A stretch of DNA of 6,039 bases from Candidatus Glassiibacteriota bacterium (lineage in GTDB: Bacteria; Gemmatimonadota; Glassbacteria; GWA2-58-10). Under the pieces are notes generated by a model. The model was not told where the DNA came from and made no database searches. It saw nothing but the letters and a program-made list of their open reading frames with translations. Positions 4,288 through 6,039 of this stretch are shown piece after piece. The stretch covers positions 1-6,039 of the forward strand of contig JAFGTO010000564.1 in NCBI GenBank assembly GCA_016934095.1, in the 5' to 3' direction. Position numbers and translations under genes: made by a program. Numbering within the stretch: position 1 is the stretch's first letter; the number at the start of each line of letters is the position of its first letter.

Positions 4288-6039
4288 ATGAGCCGGAAAC
4301 AGAGCATCCTGTTTTTTGCTGCCGTTCTGCTTGCAGCCGGGGCAGAGGCTTTCGCCATCGAGGGCGCCGGTCCGCCGGATGTCTACGGCGGGCCCTCCGA
4401 GAACCGCAACGTCTGTACGCCCTACCATTTCATTCCACAGGACAGGCTCAGCCTGAGTTACGACTGGAAACCCGGTCCCAACTTGCTGGAACTCGAGCCC
4501 CAGAACGTAGCATACTGGACCCAGGGCAACAACATCAGCCAGTCGATCAGCGCCAGTGGGAATTATCTGGTTGTCGGCGGCGGCTGGCAGCAGGGCAAAC
4601 TAGCCTGTATCTATCCGCGCGGCTCCGCTTATAAGATGGTCCGCAGCCAGTGCATTTTCGAACATGCTATCGGTGAGTTTAACGGCAGGGAGCTCAAGGA
4701 TACCGTCCTGGCACGGTATCTCGGCAGCAACGATAAGGCTGGTCGTATCTCCACTGATCTTGGTTACCGGGAAGATCTGGAGCCCTGGGCGGATAAGTAT
4801 ACAGGAAAGACAGACCGGGTGCATGTCAGCACAAGGCCGTCGGATCTCGCTGAATGGCCGGAGGAGTTCTGCGATGAGAACGGCGAGCCGATAATCATCT
4901 CGGACGAGGACGTGGTGGTCGTGCACTATATCCCCGGCTACGCTCAGTGGGAGTCCGGGCGGGAACAGCAGGATTTCGGGGGAGCTCCCTTTGTGGAGAT
5001 GCAAGGACGGGTAATGTCTTTTTCGGCCTCGGTGGCCCGCGACATCCAGTTTTACGACTACAAGCTGATCAACAAGAGCCAGTTCCATTTTTTCCCGGAC
5101 ATAGGACCATATGACCTGGAGGAATATATGTATGGTCCAGGTGCTATTTTCGATATGGGAGACCAGACCGGCGGCCAGAAAGTGGCCTTTATACCGGGAG
5201 TACATCTCGGTTTCACCTGGGAAGAGACCTTCACCGACCCGGCGATCAGCCCTCCCTCTCCAATGGGAGGATATGTGGTGGTCCGCCGGCTGGAGACTCG
5301 TGATCCCGAGACGGGAGAATGGGAAGAAGGGAAACTGGTCTCATTTTCCATGAACGTCTCTGGAGGCTCATGGGGGTATTACCATGACGAGATGAGCTCC
5401 ACTCAGTCCTGGAAGGTTTGCCTCGGGGATCCAAAATTCCTCTACCTTCAGGACCCGGGCCCGGGGGATGACCCGGAGAGCAGGCTGCCGGTTATCTCCA
5501 GGAGTGGAGGAAGCGAGTTCCACTTCCGTTATTATTCGGACAATCCCCTTTGTCCGGGCGATACCGCTTACTTTGCCTATGCCCTGGTCTGTGCTTTCCC
5601 CTCGGTGGGAGACCCTGCTTCCACGGCCACCAGCCCGGAGGGCCTGGCCCAGGTGGCGGCCCAGCTTGTCCAGAACGCAGAGATGGCCCACAGCCTTTAT
5701 GCCAGCGGCTTCAAGATGCCCCGGCCGCCCAAGGCGCCCAACCTGAGGCTGATCCCCGGAGACCACCAGGTTACCATTACCTGGGACAACCTCAGCGAGT
5801 TCTCGAGGGATGACTTCTACGATCAGTACGGCGGCGCCAATGACTACCGTGAGCACGACTTCGAGGGCTACCGGGTCTACCGCTCGACCACGGGCGAGGC
5901 CAATGACGCCCAGCTTTTGGCCCAGTTCGACCTGAAGAACGGGATCGTGCTGGCTACCGGGATCAAGAATGAAGAGGTCCAGATCCTGGATGAGGACGGC
6001 AACGAGGTGCCGGCTGTTACCACTACTTATACCGACACG
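4288..6039 (+). CDS. Large exported surface protein with fibronectin-III-like segment (3' partial)
   Basis: The frame is open from ATG 4288 to the right edge: 584 codons without a stop. The start is supported by AGGAAAGGTGG (4271-4281) ending 6 bases before it and by a clear Sec signal peptide: MSRKQ, hydrophobic core ILFFAAVLLAAGA, cleavage after AEA (21) or AFA (23). Residues about 24-470 are rich in aromatic, Gly, Asp and Pro residues and look like a beta-rich extracellular region that I do not recognise. Around 430-475, 'CPGDTAYFAYALVCAF' and the helical 'AQLVQNAEMAHSLYASGF' resemble the segment that precedes Fn3 domains in large exported proteins of FCB-group candidate phyla. A proline-rich hinge (PRPPKAP, 478-484) then leads into 'VTITWDN' and EGYRVYRST (526-534), typical Fn3 strands. 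No catalytic motif is visible. A sorting tag, such as a dockerin or type IX signal, may lie beyond the window. Surface attachment is inferred. Confidence 0.85.
   Translation, partial: MSRKQSILFFAAVLLAAGAEAFAIEGAGPPDVYGGPSENRNVCTPYHFIPQDRLSLSYDWKPGPNLLELEPQNVAYWTQGNNISQSISASGNYLVVGGGWQQGKLACIYPRGSAYKMVRSQCIFEHAIGEFNGRELKDTVLARYLGSNDKAGRISTDLGYREDLEPWADKYTGKTDRVHVSTRPSDLAEWPEEFCDENGEPIIISDEDVVVVHYIPGYAQWESGREQQDFGGAPFVEMQGRVMSFSASVARDIQFYDYKLINKSQFHFFPDIGPYDLEEYMYGPGAIFDMGDQTGGQKVAFIPGVHLGFTWEETFTDPAISPPSPMGGYVVVRRLETRDPETGEWEEGKLVSFSMNVSGGSWGYYHDEMSSTQSWKVCLGDPKFLYLQDPGPGDDPESRLPVISRSGGSEFHFRYYSDNPLCPGDTAYFAYALVCAFPSVGDPASTATSPEGLAQVAAQLVQNAEMAHSLYASGFKMPRPPKAPNLRLIPGDHQVTITWDNLSEFSRDDFYDQYGGANDYREHDFEGYRVYRSTTGEANDAQLLAQFDLKNGIVLATGIKNEEVQILDEDGNEVPAVTTTYTDT

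Noticed and set aside
4278..4634. GTG-started + frame of 118 codons
   Set aside because: It overlaps the better-supported ATG 4288 frame, has Arg/Cys/Ser-rich composition typical of an off-frame translation, and begins inside the ribosome binding site.
4600..5205. Open frame of 201 codons on the - strand within the large exported protein
   Set aside because: No recognisable domain, and the + strand frame over the same bases is continuous with a signal-peptide-bearing protein.
5368..5856. Open frame of 162 codons on the - strand near the right edge
   Set aside because: Shadow of the large exported protein's frame, with no motif.
1..6039. CRISPR array, tRNA/rRNA, insertion sequence, toxin-antitoxin or defence genes
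   Set aside because: No regularly spaced repeats, no cloverleaf with CCA-type end, no transposase motifs or terminal inverted repeats, and no small paired genes were seen.

Overview
The window holds four protein genes, all on the + strand: the 3' end of one, two complete, and the 5' end of a fourth that runs off the right edge. No RNA gene, insertion sequence, CRISPR array or integration site was seen. The DNA is moderately GC-rich with uniform codon use, so nothing looks recently transferred. A dockerin-type C-terminus on an Omp28/thioredoxin-like exported protein, a multi-PAS soluble histidine kinase, and a large exported protein with a fibronectin-III-like 'GYRVYRS' segment together suggest an uncultured Gram-negative bacterium of the FCB group (Glassbacteria-, Latescibacteria- or Zixibacteria-like). 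That placement rests on recalled family resemblance, not on a marker gene.

Left part (2-719): the end of an exported protein finishes in a two-loop calcium-binding dockerin-like tag bracketed by cysteines. A 295-base gap follows. It contains a small GC hairpin, a near-consensus extended -10 sigma70 promoter (555-582), and a leader of about 130 bases with two hairpins that cannot form together.

Middle (720-4000): a 783-residue soluble sensor histidine kinase has four PAS domains and a HisKA_2/HATPase core (His589). A GC-rich hairpin begins inside its stop codon. An intrinsic-terminator-like hairpin then lies only 19 bases before the next start codon, where it could insulate the genes or act as an attenuator. 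The next gene encodes a metallo-beta-lactamase-fold hydrolase of the COG1237 type with an N-terminal signal peptide.

Right part (4001-6039): a 287-base, relatively AT-rich gap carries a nested inverted repeat and a TTGACA element. It is followed by the 5' end of a large exported protein (584 residues visible, no stop in the window), which has a signal peptide, a long unrecognised beta-rich region and a Fn3-like segment.

Three of the four genes appear to encode exported proteins and the fourth is a cytoplasmic sensor without a response regulator in view. Each gene boundary carries its own control signals, so this looks like a series of separately transcribed genes rather than one operon. I see no clear evidence of a new multi-gene system. 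The most noteworthy items are the structured leaders before the kinase and the hydrolase, the exported form of a normally cytoplasmic hydrolase family, and the dockerin tag outside an obvious cellulosome setting.
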